Assembly: GCA_029262935.1 (NCBI GenBank)
Contig: JAJCYK010000260.1
Span: 1 to 5,315, forward strand
DNA length: 5,315 nt
Direction of reading: 5' to 3'
Origin: Cytophagales bacterium
Lineage (GTDB): Bacteria > Bacteroidota > Bacteroidia > Cytophagales > Cyclobacteriaceae
The notes below the pieces were generated by a model that worked only from the letters and a program-made list of their open reading frames with translations, made no database searches and was not told the DNA's origin. The translations under genes and the position numbers were made by a program. Below, in pieces: positions 1 to 5,315 of this stretch (its first letter is position 1; every line of letters starts with the position of its first letter).

Positions 1-63
1 GTATCCGATCACTCCTGCCAGTAGCAGGAAGCCAATAAGCAAGGTGTTCCGTTTGTGTTTCAT
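1..63 (-). CDS. 5' end of an unidentified membrane or exported protein (partial)
   Basis: Only the N-terminus is present; the gene continues beyond the left edge. Reading the minus strand from the ATG at 63 gives MKHKRNTLLIGFLLLAGVIG and then a Tyr at the edge. This is a short basic N-region followed by a hydrophobic core, typical of a signal peptide or an N-terminal membrane anchor. An in-frame ATG at 81 would add six residues (MANNGT). I prefer 63 because it places the basic residues directly at the N-terminus, as in normal signal peptides, but the longer form cannot be excluded. The gene is divergent from the M20 amidohydrolase at 166, so the roughly 100 bp between them should hold promoters for both. 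The family cannot be identified from 21 residues. Confidence 0.55.
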   Translation of the reverse strand, partial: MKHKRNTLLIGFLLLAGVIGY

Positions 64-111
64 AGTACCGTTGTTTGCCATAATTTAGAAAAATTATCCA
101 GGTAATGCTAG

Positions 112-142
112 TTGGGCATCCAGCGATTATTAGTTACCTTAT
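112..142 (+). promoter_or_regulatory. Candidate Bacteroidota-type promoter for the M20-methyltransferase pair
   Basis: TTG at 112-114 lies 20 bases before TACCTTAT at 135-142. This resembles the Bacteroidota sigma-ABfr consensus (TTG/TTTG at -33, then about 19-21 bases, then TAnnTTTG at -7). The spacing is good, but the -7 element matches only four of its six fixed positions. Transcription would begin around 149, leaving a leader of under 20 bases before the ATG at 166. This is a pattern match only. Confidence 0.28.
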
Positions 143-165
143 GAGGCAAATAGTAAACATTTAAT

Positions 166-1599
166 ATGAAGAATCTAGTATTAACGATAGCCACGACTGC
201 ACTACTACTACCTCTACAGGCCCAAAAGGTTAAGCCTGAAGTAATAATTAAGACTTTAGATCAAAAAAGCGAGCACTATGGTACTTTAGCCCACCAAATA
301 TGGACTTATGCTGAGGTAGGATATCAAGAAGAAAAGAGTTCTACTTTGTTACAGAAGGAATTGCAAGATGCCGGGTTCAATGTAGAGGCGGGTGTTGCGG
401 GTATTCCTACCGCTTTCGTTGCTACCTATGGGGAAGGAAAACCGGTAATTGGAATATTAGCGGAATTTGACGCCTTGCCCGGAATCAGTCAGCAAGCAGT
501 TCCTCATCCGCAACCGAGGACTGAAGTAAATGCCGGTCATGCCTGTGGTCATCATTTGTTTGGGACAGCCTCTACTGCGGCAGGAATTACAGTTAAAGAC
601 TGGATGAAGAAACAGGGAAAGACGGGCACGCTTAAAGTATACGGCACACCCGCCGAGGAAGGGGGAGCCGGGAAAGTTTATATGGTGCGCGAGGGGCTGT
701 TCGACGATGTTGATGTCGTGTTGCATTGGCACCCTGCAAGTATCAACGCCGCCAATGCTGCCTCCTCATTGTCTAATAAATCGGCAAAGTTCAGGTTTTA
801 TGGACAAGCGTCACACGCGGCAGCTGCCCCGGAGAGAGGTCGGTCTGCCTTGGATGGAGTAGAAGCTATGAATCATATGGTGAATTTACTACGTGAGCAT
901 ATACCAATGGAATCCAGAATACACTATGTAATTACTCGTGGTGGTGAAGCCCCAAATGTAGTGCCTGCATTCAGTGAAGTATATTACTACGTACGGCATC
1001 CTGACATGCAAATGGTTCGGGATCTCTTTGAAAGAGTGGTATTGGCAGCAGAGGGAGCCGCCAAGGGTACCGAAACCAAAATGGAGTATGAGGTTATTCA
1101 CGGCTTATATAATGTACTTCCCAACGAGACTATTAGCAGGGTTATGCACAAGAACTTACAAAAAGTAGGAGGAGTGCGATATAACATGGAAGAACTAAAA
1201 TTTGCCAAAGAAATCATTACGTCCTACCAAGCGGATGCCGATACTTTGCCATCCAGCGAACGAATTGCTCCTTTCAAGGTAACGTTAAGAGGGGCTGGTG
1301 GTTCCACAGATGTGGGGGATGTAAGTTGGGCGGTTCCTACGGCTGGAATGCGTGCTGCCACCTGGGTACCCGGTACTTCAGCTCATAGTTGGCAGGCAGT
1401 GGCAGCTGGAGGAACATCCATAGGAACCAAAGGAATGATGGTTGCCGCCAAGACATTGACTTTAACAGCATTAGATATTTTCCAAAATCCTAAACTTATA
1501 GAAACTGCTAAGCAGGAGTTATTACGTCGCCGCGGGAAAGATTTTAAATATGAAGCACTATTAGGGGATCGCAAACCGCCTCTTGATTATCGAAAATAG
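166..1599 (+). CDS. Secreted M20D-family metal-dependent amidohydrolase (AbgB-like)
   Basis: A 477-residue zinc-type peptidase/amidohydrolase of the M20 family, closest in pattern to the AbgB (p-aminobenzoyl-glutamate hydrolase) and aminoacylase/hippurate hydrolase branch, which cleave N-acyl or amide bonds of amino-acid conjugates. Residues 1-20 form a signal peptide ending LQAQ, so the enzyme is probably periplasmic or secreted. The catalytic domain shows GILAEFDALPG (96-106), NAGHACGHH (122-130) with likely metal ligands C127 and H129, GTPAEEGG (160-167) with the general-base/ligand pair E164-E165, and LHWHP (186-190) supplying another ligand (H187 or H189). The inserted dimerisation domain begins around FRFYGQASHAAAAP (209-222) and includes GGEAPNVVP (259-267). 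GTSAHSW (403-409) supplies the last ligand, H407. All expected metal ligands appear present, so it should be active. The substrate cannot be told from sequence: folate fragments, dipeptides or acyl-amino acids are all possible. The methyltransferase gene follows 9 bp downstream. Confidence 0.93.
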   Translation: MKNLVLTIATTALLLPLQAQKVKPEVIIKTLDQKSEHYGTLAHQIWTYAEVGYQEEKSSTLLQKELQDAGFNVEAGVAGIPTAFVATYGEGKPVIGILAEFDALPGISQQAVPHPQPRTEVNAGHACGHHLFGTASTAAGITVKDWMKKQGKTGTLKVYGTPAEEGGAGKVYMVREGLFDDVDVVLHWHPASINAANAASSLSNKSAKFRFYGQASHAAAAPERGRSALDGVEAMNHMVNLLREHIPMESRIHYVITRGGEAPNVVPAFSEVYYYVRHPDMQMVRDLFERVVLAAEGAAKGTETKMEYEVIHGLYNVLPNETISRVMHKNLQKVGGVRYNMEELKFAKEIITSYQADADTLPSSERIAPFKVTLRGAGGSTDVGDVSWAVPTAGMRAATWVPGTSAHSWQAVAAGGTSIGTKGMMVAAKTLTLTALDIFQNPKLIETAKQELLRRRGKDFKYEALLGDRKPPLDYRK

Positions 1600-1608
1600 T
1601 TTTGACCT

Positions 1609-2325
1609 ATGTTATCTTCCAAGTTTGTGCATCGTTGGGATCAAGAAGAGATCATGGATGACCTTAACTTTGCGGGTGAAGAAATGGATCAGGCCTTACG
1701 GGAATTAGAGACTATAAACAAATGGCTAGGTGGTAATGCAGTTACGCTATCCGGGCTCAATAAGCTCAAGCAAAGCTTTCCTGAAAAACATGCTTTTTCT
1801 TTAGTTGACATGGGCTGTGGTGGTGGTGATATGTTGAGGCTCATTGCTGATTGGGGTCGAAAGAAAAAGCTGCAGTTAAAGCTGACAGGAGTGGATGCCA
1901 ATCCCTATATTATCGAATATGCCCGCAAGAATACGAAGACATATCCTGAGATAGATTATCAAGTAGCCAACGTTTTTGATAAAGACTTGCAAATTCAGCC
2001 CTTTGATGTAGTAACCAGCACACTTTTTACTCATCATTTCTCTCAATCCCAGCTAAGCGTACTTATTCCTAATTGGATCGATCAAGCTTCTATGGGAGTA
2101 GTATTAAATGACTTGCACAGGCATTGGTTGGCTTATTACTCCATTATTGGCATTACCAAAATAATGTCCAAATCTCATATGGTAAAAAACGACGGGCCAA
2201 TATCTGTCTTGCGAGCTTTTAGTAAACAAGATCTGGAACAATTGCTTGTCGCCCACAACATTAATCACTATATGCTGCATTGGCGCTGGGCTTTCCGATG
2301 GCTTCTGGTAATTCCATCTTGTTAA
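1609..2325 (+). CDS. Class I SAM-dependent methyltransferase, type III PKS-cluster type
   Basis: A 238-residue methyltransferase with a Rossmann-fold SAM site. Motif I is VDMGCGGGD (66-74), motif II is GVDANPY (94-100) with D96 placed to bind the ribose hydroxyls, and the post-core segment is FDVVTSTLFTHHF (132-144). A distinctive NDLHRH (167-172) and a following LAYYSI...KIMSKSHMVKNDGPISV stretch (174-200) match what I recall of Bacteroidota methyltransferases encoded between a type III polyketide (chalcone/stilbene-like) synthase and an FAD-dependent oxidoreductase. In such clusters it would methylate a phenolic or alkylresorcinol-like product; that role is inference here, since neither partner gene is in the window. 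The start at 1609 is 9 bp after the amidohydrolase stop, suggesting one transcript. No signal peptide is present, so it should be cytoplasmic. It ends 20 bp before the convergent nitroreductase stop, with no clear hairpin between them. Confidence 0.85.
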   Translation: MLSSKFVHRWDQEEIMDDLNFAGEEMDQALRELETINKWLGGNAVTLSGLNKLKQSFPEKHAFSLVDMGCGGGDMLRLIADWGRKKKLQLKLTGVDANPYIIEYARKNTKTYPEIDYQVANVFDKDLQIQPFDVVTSTLFTHHFSQSQLSVLIPNWIDQASMGVVLNDLHRHWLAYYSIIGITKIMSKSHMVKNDGPISVLRAFSKQDLEQLLVAHNINHYMLHWRWAFRWLLVIPSC

Positions 2326-2345
2326 GCAATAAGTGCCATGGTTAG

Positions 2346-2939
2346 TTAAGCCTCCACCCAAACCACTTTTTCTTCCCAGGCTCCTCGGTGACCTTTTAAT
2401 TTTAGCGACTCCTTAGGCATACCTACAAAAACAAACCCCATAAGTTTGTCCTCTTTTCCTATCTTAAAAAAGGGTTTGGCATCATCCCAAAAAGTGGGTC
2501 CGCCAGTGGACCAATAGCAGCCCGCCCCATAGGCAGTGGCCGTCAGATACATATTTTGTACGGCACAACTCACTGCGGCTTCCTCTTCCATTACTGGGAC
2601 TCTTTTGTCAATATCTCGCTGCATGATCACAGCAATGATATGCGAAGCCAAGTGGGGCTTTTCTAATAGTTTTAGGTATTTAGCCTCTTCGTAAATGCCT
2701 AGCGCCTCAGTACGTTTCCGATATAGATCGGATTGAAAAACCGCCAAGCGTTGGATACCAGCTCCAGTAAAAACCTGAAACCGCCAAGGTTCCGTGAACT
2801 TGTGAGTAGGAGCCCAATTGGCATTTTCCAACATCTTGTTAATGACCTCTTTCGGTACTGCCACTCCGGTGTACATTTTAGGAAAAATGGACCTGCGGTT
2901 TTGGATCACATTATTGATCTCCTCTGTATTGTAGCTCAT
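2346..2939 (-). CDS. Nitroreductase family FMN-dependent oxidoreductase (YdjA-like)
   Basis: A 197-residue cytoplasmic flavoprotein of the nitroreductase superfamily, which uses FMN and NAD(P)H to reduce nitro compounds, quinones or related acceptors; the natural substrate is unknown. The FMN phosphate-binding arginines appear as NRRS (14-17) near the N-terminus. NWAPTHKFTEPWRF (41-54) is the typical flavin-contacting segment of the small YdjA-like group, and EEEAAVSCAVQNMYLTATAYGAGCYW (118-143) is the central dimer helix followed by the flavin-side Gly-rich turn. The C-terminal part GFVFVGMP (168-175) is the usual closing strand. Length is normal for the family (about 180-220). It starts 17 bp after the stop of the secreted protein gene at 2958-3548 on the same strand, so the two are probably co-transcribed. 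The region before its ATG is A/T-rich with no evident Shine-Dalgarno, as is common in Bacteroidota. Confidence 0.92.
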   Translation of the reverse strand: MSYNTEEINNVIQNRRSIFPKMYTGVAVPKEVINKMLENANWAPTHKFTEPWRFQVFTGAGIQRLAVFQSDLYRKRTEALGIYEEAKYLKLLEKPHLASHIIAVIMQRDIDKRVPVMEEEAAVSCAVQNMYLTATAYGAGCYWSTGGPTFWDDAKPFFKIGKEDKLMGFVFVGMPKESLKLKGHRGAWEEKVVWVEA

Positions 2940-2957
2940 TGATTGTTTATTGGTATA

Positions 2958-3548
2958 TTATTCTCTGCGCTTTTTACACCAAATTAGCCAAAATGGATAC
3001 TTGATGGTACCGTCGTCTTTTATCCACTCTCCTTTCCAGTTGAATCCGTCTTCTTTGATGTCGTAAAATGTTAATGAAGAAAATCCCGCCATGCCGTTCG
3101 GAGCAGCTTGCTCTTTTTTCAGTATAATGTCTCCGTTTTCTTGCTTGTTTCCCCACCAAACGGAAGGGTTGTATGCCACCGAGGGGTAGCTATAATAAGT
3201 AACGGCCCATTGGACACTGTCCTTATGAAATTGCCTCATGCTACCTGCATAATTGCCATCTCGCCACACCTCATCCTGAACGGCGGTTCCGTTCATAATA
3301 TATTTAAATGACCAAACCATATTTGTTGTGTCTTTCCAAGTACCATCGGGATTGCGACCCAGGCTTTTACAGTCGCACAAACCGATCATGGGATCAAAGT
3401 CAGCCACTTGAGCAGGCGCTTCAGGGTTGAGCTTTCCAAAAGGTTGCCCGGCACCAGGTTCATAGGCCATGGCAGATGGAGATAATTGGCTGTAGCAGTA
3501 AGAAAAAGTTGCTGCTAACAAACAAAGTGTAAGTAGAGTATTTTTCAT
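2958..3548 (-). CDS. Secreted DUF1579-like protein of unknown function
   Basis: A 196-residue exported protein. Residues 1-20 form a signal peptide (MKNT, hydrophobic core, then YCYS before Gln). C18 is not in a proper lipobox, so processing by signal peptidase I is more likely than lipidation. The mature part looks like a single small beta-rich, lipocalin-like domain: FDPMIGLCDCKS (51-62), DGTW (68-71), FKYIMNGTAVQDEVW (81-95), then alternating aromatic strands such as VQWAVTYYS (112-120), FYDIKEDGFNWKGEW (161-175) and a WLIWCKKR tail (187-194). The 'measure of the pool, N-terminal MIG, then W and G-rich strands' layout recalls DUF1579 proteins; this assignment is from memory of the pattern and is tentative. 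C58, C60 and C191 could allow a periplasmic disulfide. No catalytic motif is visible. It precedes the nitroreductase in a likely two-gene operon and is divergent from the DinB-fold gene. Confidence 0.8.
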   Translation of the reverse strand: MKNTLLTLCLLAATFSYCYSQLSPSAMAYEPGAGQPFGKLNPEAPAQVADFDPMIGLCDCKSLGRNPDGTWKDTTNMVWSFKYIMNGTAVQDEVWRDGNYAGSMRQFHKDSVQWAVTYYSYPSVAYNPSVWWGNKQENGDIILKKEQAAPNGMAGFSSLTFYDIKEDGFNWKGEWIKDDGTIKYPFWLIWCKKRRE

Positions 3549-3551
3549 ATC

Positions 3552-3559
3552 CTAAGATA
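3552..3559 (-). promoter_or_regulatory. Possible -7 element just upstream of the secreted protein gene
   Basis: On the minus strand TATCTTAG occurs three bases before the ATG at 3548 and matches five of the six fixed positions of the Bacteroidota TAnnTTTG -7 consensus. Such elements very close to the start are common in this phylum and would give a nearly leaderless message. No TTG is seen at the expected -33 distance, so the call is weak. Confidence 0.2.
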
Positions 3560-3597
3560 TCACTAAATTGACTAATTGCTATCCCCCGATACAGGTT

Positions 3598-4047
3598 ATG
3601 AGAGATTATTTACATAAGCTTTTCAAGTACAATCACTGGGCAAATACAGGCCTGGCACAACATATAAAAAACCAATCGTTCCCGCTACCAGAGGTACTTG
3701 AGCGATTGAGTCATGTAGTAGCAGCGGAAGAAATTTGGTATTCTCGTGTGGCTGGCCTAGATTTTGAATTACTGCCGTTGTTCGAAGCACAGCCATGGGA
3801 AATTCTCACCCCAAGATTAGAGAACAGTGCCCAGAGATGGTTGGGACTAGTGGATCAAACAGAAAATTTTAAACAAGTAATTTCCTATCACACCACTAGT
3901 GGAACCCCCTTACAAACATCTCTGGACGATATCCTGTGCCACGTGGCAAATCACGGAACCTATCATCGGGGACAAATAGCTACCCTGATGCGCCAAGGGG
4001 GCCAAGAGCCTATGGTGACGGATTATGTGGCCTTCTGTCGTAACTGA
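3598..4047 (+). CDS. DinB-fold putative metal-dependent protein
   Basis: A 149-residue four-helix-bundle protein of the DinB/YfiT-like superfamily. It opens with MRDYLHKLFKYNHWANTGL, the typical first helix of the family (Y-N-x-W-A-N). The expected divalent-metal triad is visible: H39 in SHVVAAEE, and H119 and H123 in NHGTYHRGQ. The protein closes with TDYVAF (141-146), also family-typical. Members are linked to bacillithiol or similar thiol transfer, or to damage responses in Firmicutes, but most Bacteroidota members have no known function, so none is assigned. I chose the ATG at 3598; the frame is also open from a TTG at 3568, which would add ten residues (MTNCYPPIQV) that lie before the conserved first helix and look like non-coding leader. 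It is divergent from the secreted protein gene, and its last 25 bp overlap the end of the DUF4349 gene on the opposite strand. Confidence 0.88.
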   Translation: MRDYLHKLFKYNHWANTGLAQHIKNQSFPLPEVLERLSHVVAAEEIWYSRVAGLDFELLPLFEAQPWEILTPRLENSAQRWLGLVDQTENFKQVISYHTTSGTPLQTSLDDILCHVANHGTYHRGQIATLMRQGGQEPMVTDYVAFCRN

Positions 4048-4895
4048 CGCTTTCTTATAATTACAAGCCAATAAATACTAATTAATAGTATCCATAACGG
4101 CCAAATATAAATGATACCCAAAGTCAGGTGCTTTAAAAACTGCCACCCTCCGGAGAAAGCCTCCCCTAAGCGGCTCTTGTAACTTTGTCCGGGCGCTTTT
4201 GTAGCAATAAAAACCGGCTCATACATAATTAATTGGATGGTACTCAAACGGGATTGATGGCTTAAGTAATTTAACCGGCCTTCTGCTGATTCAATTTCTT
4301 CGCGAATTTTACGAATATGATCTTCTACAATGAGTATGTCCTTTACGTTATTAGCCTCCGCAAGAATTTCCCGAAACCTTTGTTCAGCATGCCTTTTGTT
4401 TTCCAAGCGATTTTTAATGTCAACATATTCTTCTGTAACGTCCTTGCTGGTTACTTCTCTGGAATTAACATGTTCGGCATGAGATACCAGGAATGCTAAC
4501 AACGGGTCCAACTGAGCAGGCGGTACTCTAATAGTCATGAGCGTCGTGATCCGGCTCCCCTGATCGCTTTGAGTAAATTGTGTGCTGTAAGCTTGAAAAT
4601 CCTTGAGTCGCTTTTCAATTACATTTGAGAGACTATCCAATTGCTTTACCTGTAGATCAAGATGAGCTGTTTTTATAATCTTTGTATCCGACAATTCAAG
4701 AGGCCGGTCCTCTTCCAAACTTGCTTTTAATGGAGTCAAACCATCGAAATTGGATTCAAGTTCTTCTTCTGGGAGGCTCTCATTCAATATGTATGTGTCA
4801 TGGTCAACTGGATCCAAACTACCATCTACCTTCCATGTGTCTTCGTTGCATGATGCCAAACTGACTATAAGTATTGCTATTGCGGTTAATTTCAT
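4023..4895 (-). CDS. DUF4349 domain lipoprotein with C-terminal membrane segment
   Basis: A 290-residue envelope protein. The N-terminus carries a lipoprotein signal with lipobox LASC, so C16 should be lipidated. Residues 17-70 are acidic and low in order. The DUF4349 core follows: KIIKTAHLDLQV (72-83), a predicted helix, TTLMTIRVPPAQLDPLLAFL (117-136), then HVNSREVTSKDVTEEYVDI (142-160), which is the most family-typical segment. Residues 160-212 are charged and heptad-like (NRLENKRHAEQRFREIL ... IRKIREEIESAEGRLNYL), suggesting a coiled coil. A strand (STIQLIMYEP, 218-227) is followed by a transmembrane helix at about 256-280 and a basic tail RKRQLRQK, placing the C-terminus in the cytoplasm if the helix sits in the inner membrane. 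Function of the family is unknown. Length is normal for DUF4349 proteins. It is divergent from polA and tail-to-tail with the DinB-fold gene. Confidence 0.9.
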   Translation of the reverse strand: MKLTAIAILIVSLASCNEDTWKVDGSLDPVDHDTYILNESLPEEELESNFDGLTPLKASLEEDRPLELSDTKIIKTAHLDLQVKQLDSLSNVIEKRLKDFQAYSTQFTQSDQGSRITTLMTIRVPPAQLDPLLAFLVSHAEHVNSREVTSKDVTEEYVDIKNRLENKRHAEQRFREILAEANNVKDILIVEDHIRKIREEIESAEGRLNYLSHQSRLSTIQLIMYEPVFIATKAPGQSYKSRLGEAFSGGWQFLKHLTLGIIYIWPLWILLISIYWLVIIRKRQLRQKAT

Positions 4896-4949
4896 AATCT
4901 CAATATGGTTATTTCACTAATAATCCTAGGGAAACTAAAAGGTCACATT

Positions 4950-5015
4950 ATGCAGTATATTCTTCTGCCCTTTGCTTCACCATCCGTGCTCAATTTCCTA
5001 CCTTTAACATCATGA
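4950..5015 (+). other. 21-codon frame coupled to the polA start (uncertain)
   Basis: An ATG at 4950 opens a frame of 21 codons, MQYILLPFASPSVLNFLPLT plus a final Ser, ending in TGA at 5013-5015. That stop overlaps the polA ATG (5012-5014) as ATGA, the arrangement used in translational coupling. The peptide is hydrophobic and resembles nothing I recognise. No Shine-Dalgarno is seen before it. A chance frame is quite possible, and the -7-like element at 4999-5006 would place the polA transcript start after it. Confidence 0.15.
4999..5006 (+). promoter_or_regulatory. Possible -7 element immediately upstream of polA
   Basis: TACCTTTA matches five of the six fixed positions of the Bacteroidota -7 consensus TAnnTTTG and ends five bases before the polA ATG. 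A TTTG at 4971-4974 could act as the -33 element, but its spacing of 24 bases is longer than the usual 19-21. If used, the polA message would be nearly leaderless, a common arrangement in this phylum. Pattern match only. Confidence 0.3.
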
Positions 5016-5315
5016 GCAAACCCTCCAAAAAACTATTTCTGCTGGATGCGATGGCCTTGATCTACCGGGCTCATTTTGCCTTTAGCAAGACGCCTCGTAT
5101 CAACTCCAAAGGTTTCAATACCAGTGCTAGTTTAGGCTTTACCAATTCCTTGTTGGAAATCATTCAAAAGCAAAAACCCTCTCACATCGCGGTGGCCTTT
5201 GATACTTTTGCTCCCACCTTTAGACATGAGCGTTTTGAGGCTTACAAGGCCCAGCGTCAAGCGACTCCAGAAGATGTGAAAAGTAACATTCCCTGGGTAA
5301 AACGGATCGTAAAAG
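5012..5315 (+). CDS. polA: DNA polymerase I, N-terminal 5'-3' exonuclease part (partial)
   Basis: The first 101 codons of DNA polymerase I, cut by the right edge, so no stop is present. DNA polymerase I fills gaps and removes Okazaki primers during replication and repair. The visible part is the start of the 5' nuclease (FEN-like) domain: LFLLDAMALIYRAHFAF (8-24), with D12 as the first metal-binding carboxylate; SKGFNTSASLGFTNSLLEI (32-50); and PSHIAVAFDTFAPTFRHERF (56-75), with D64 as the second active-site acid and R71 in the substrate-binding segment, followed by YKAQRQATPEDV (78-89). All match the bacterial PolA pattern well. The frame stays open upstream to about 4943 but has no ATG there, and the homology begins near residue 7, so ATG 5012 is the natural start. 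The gene is divergent from the DUF4349 lipoprotein gene. Confidence 0.93.
   Translation, partial: MSKPSKKLFLLDAMALIYRAHFAFSKTPRINSKGFNTSASLGFTNSLLEIIQKQKPSHIAVAFDTFAPTFRHERFEAYKAQRQATPEDVKSNIPWVKRIVK

Noticed and set aside
457..732. Open frame antisense to the M20 amidohydrolase (91 codons)
   Set aside because: It lies wholly inside a well-supported gene, its translation has no recognisable domain, and it covers the conserved metal-site motifs of the sense gene. The same applies to the antisense or out-of-frame stretches at 889-1101, 974-1168 and 1383-1574.
1689..1901. Open frame antisense to the methyltransferase SAM-binding region
   Set aside because: It is a shadow of the Gly-rich motif I region and resembles no protein. 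The frame at 2104-2361 on the same strand, spanning the gene junction, is rejected for the same reason.
2321..2360. Possible terminator between the convergent methyltransferase and nitroreductase genes
   Set aside because: Only a CCATGG palindrome and weak A/T-rich matches are present. No stable GC stem with a T-run is visible on either strand.
2733..3311. Short open frames within the nitroreductase and secreted protein genes (2733-2942, 2974-3159, 3108-3311)
   Set aside because: All lie across strongly supported minus-strand genes and give compositionally odd translations without domains.
3568..3597. TTG start extending the DinB-fold protein by ten residues
   Set aside because: The added residues precede the conserved first helix, include a Cys and a Pro-Pro unlike the family, and fall in the divergent promoter region. 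The ATG at 3598 gives a standard N-terminus.
4317..4864. Plus-strand open frames at 4317-4499 and 4682-4864
   Set aside because: Both lie inside the DUF4349 gene on the opposite strand, and neither product is recognisable.
1..5315. Novel defence, mobile or RNA-based system
   Set aside because: I looked for repeats, transposase or integrase motifs, reverse transcriptase, nuclease or toxin-antitoxin signatures, CRISPR repeats and tRNA-like folds, and saw none. All long frames belong to common chromosomal families with similar codon use.

Overview
The window reads as an ordinary chromosomal stretch of a member of the Bacteroidota, probably of the Cytophagales type. Evidence for this is the moderate GC content, start codons without clear Shine-Dalgarno sequences, promoter-like TAnnTTTG-type -7 elements close to starts, and protein families whose closest remembered relatives are from that phylum (secreted M20D amidohydrolase, type III PKS-associated methyltransferase, DUF4349 lipoprotein, a PolA N-terminus of the 'DAMALIYRAHFAF' kind). 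The genus cannot be named from the sequence alone.

Layout from left to right: (1) the first bases of a minus-strand gene that runs off the left edge and starts with a signal or membrane-anchor segment; (2) a divergent plus-strand pair, a secreted M20-family amidohydrolase (166-1599) followed after 9 bp by a SAM-dependent methyltransferase (1609-2325); (3) a convergent minus-strand pair, a secreted DUF1579-like protein (2958-3548) followed after 17 bp by a nitroreductase (2346-2939); (4) a plus-strand DinB-fold protein (3598-4047) whose 3' end overlaps, tail to tail, a minus-strand DUF4349 lipoprotein (4023-4895); (5) the 5' end of polA (5012 onward), divergent from the lipoprotein gene and cut by the right edge.

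The genes do not form an obvious single pathway. The two short same-strand pairs are probably co-transcribed, and the rest looks like compact, mixed housekeeping and accessory content. I see no RNA genes, insertion sequences, CRISPR arrays, prophage or defence genes, and no gene-free stretch above 300 bases. I found no convincing new system. The points most worth a second look are the methyltransferase detached from its usual polyketide cluster partners, a 21-codon frame joined to the polA start by ATGA, and the overlapping convergent gene ends.
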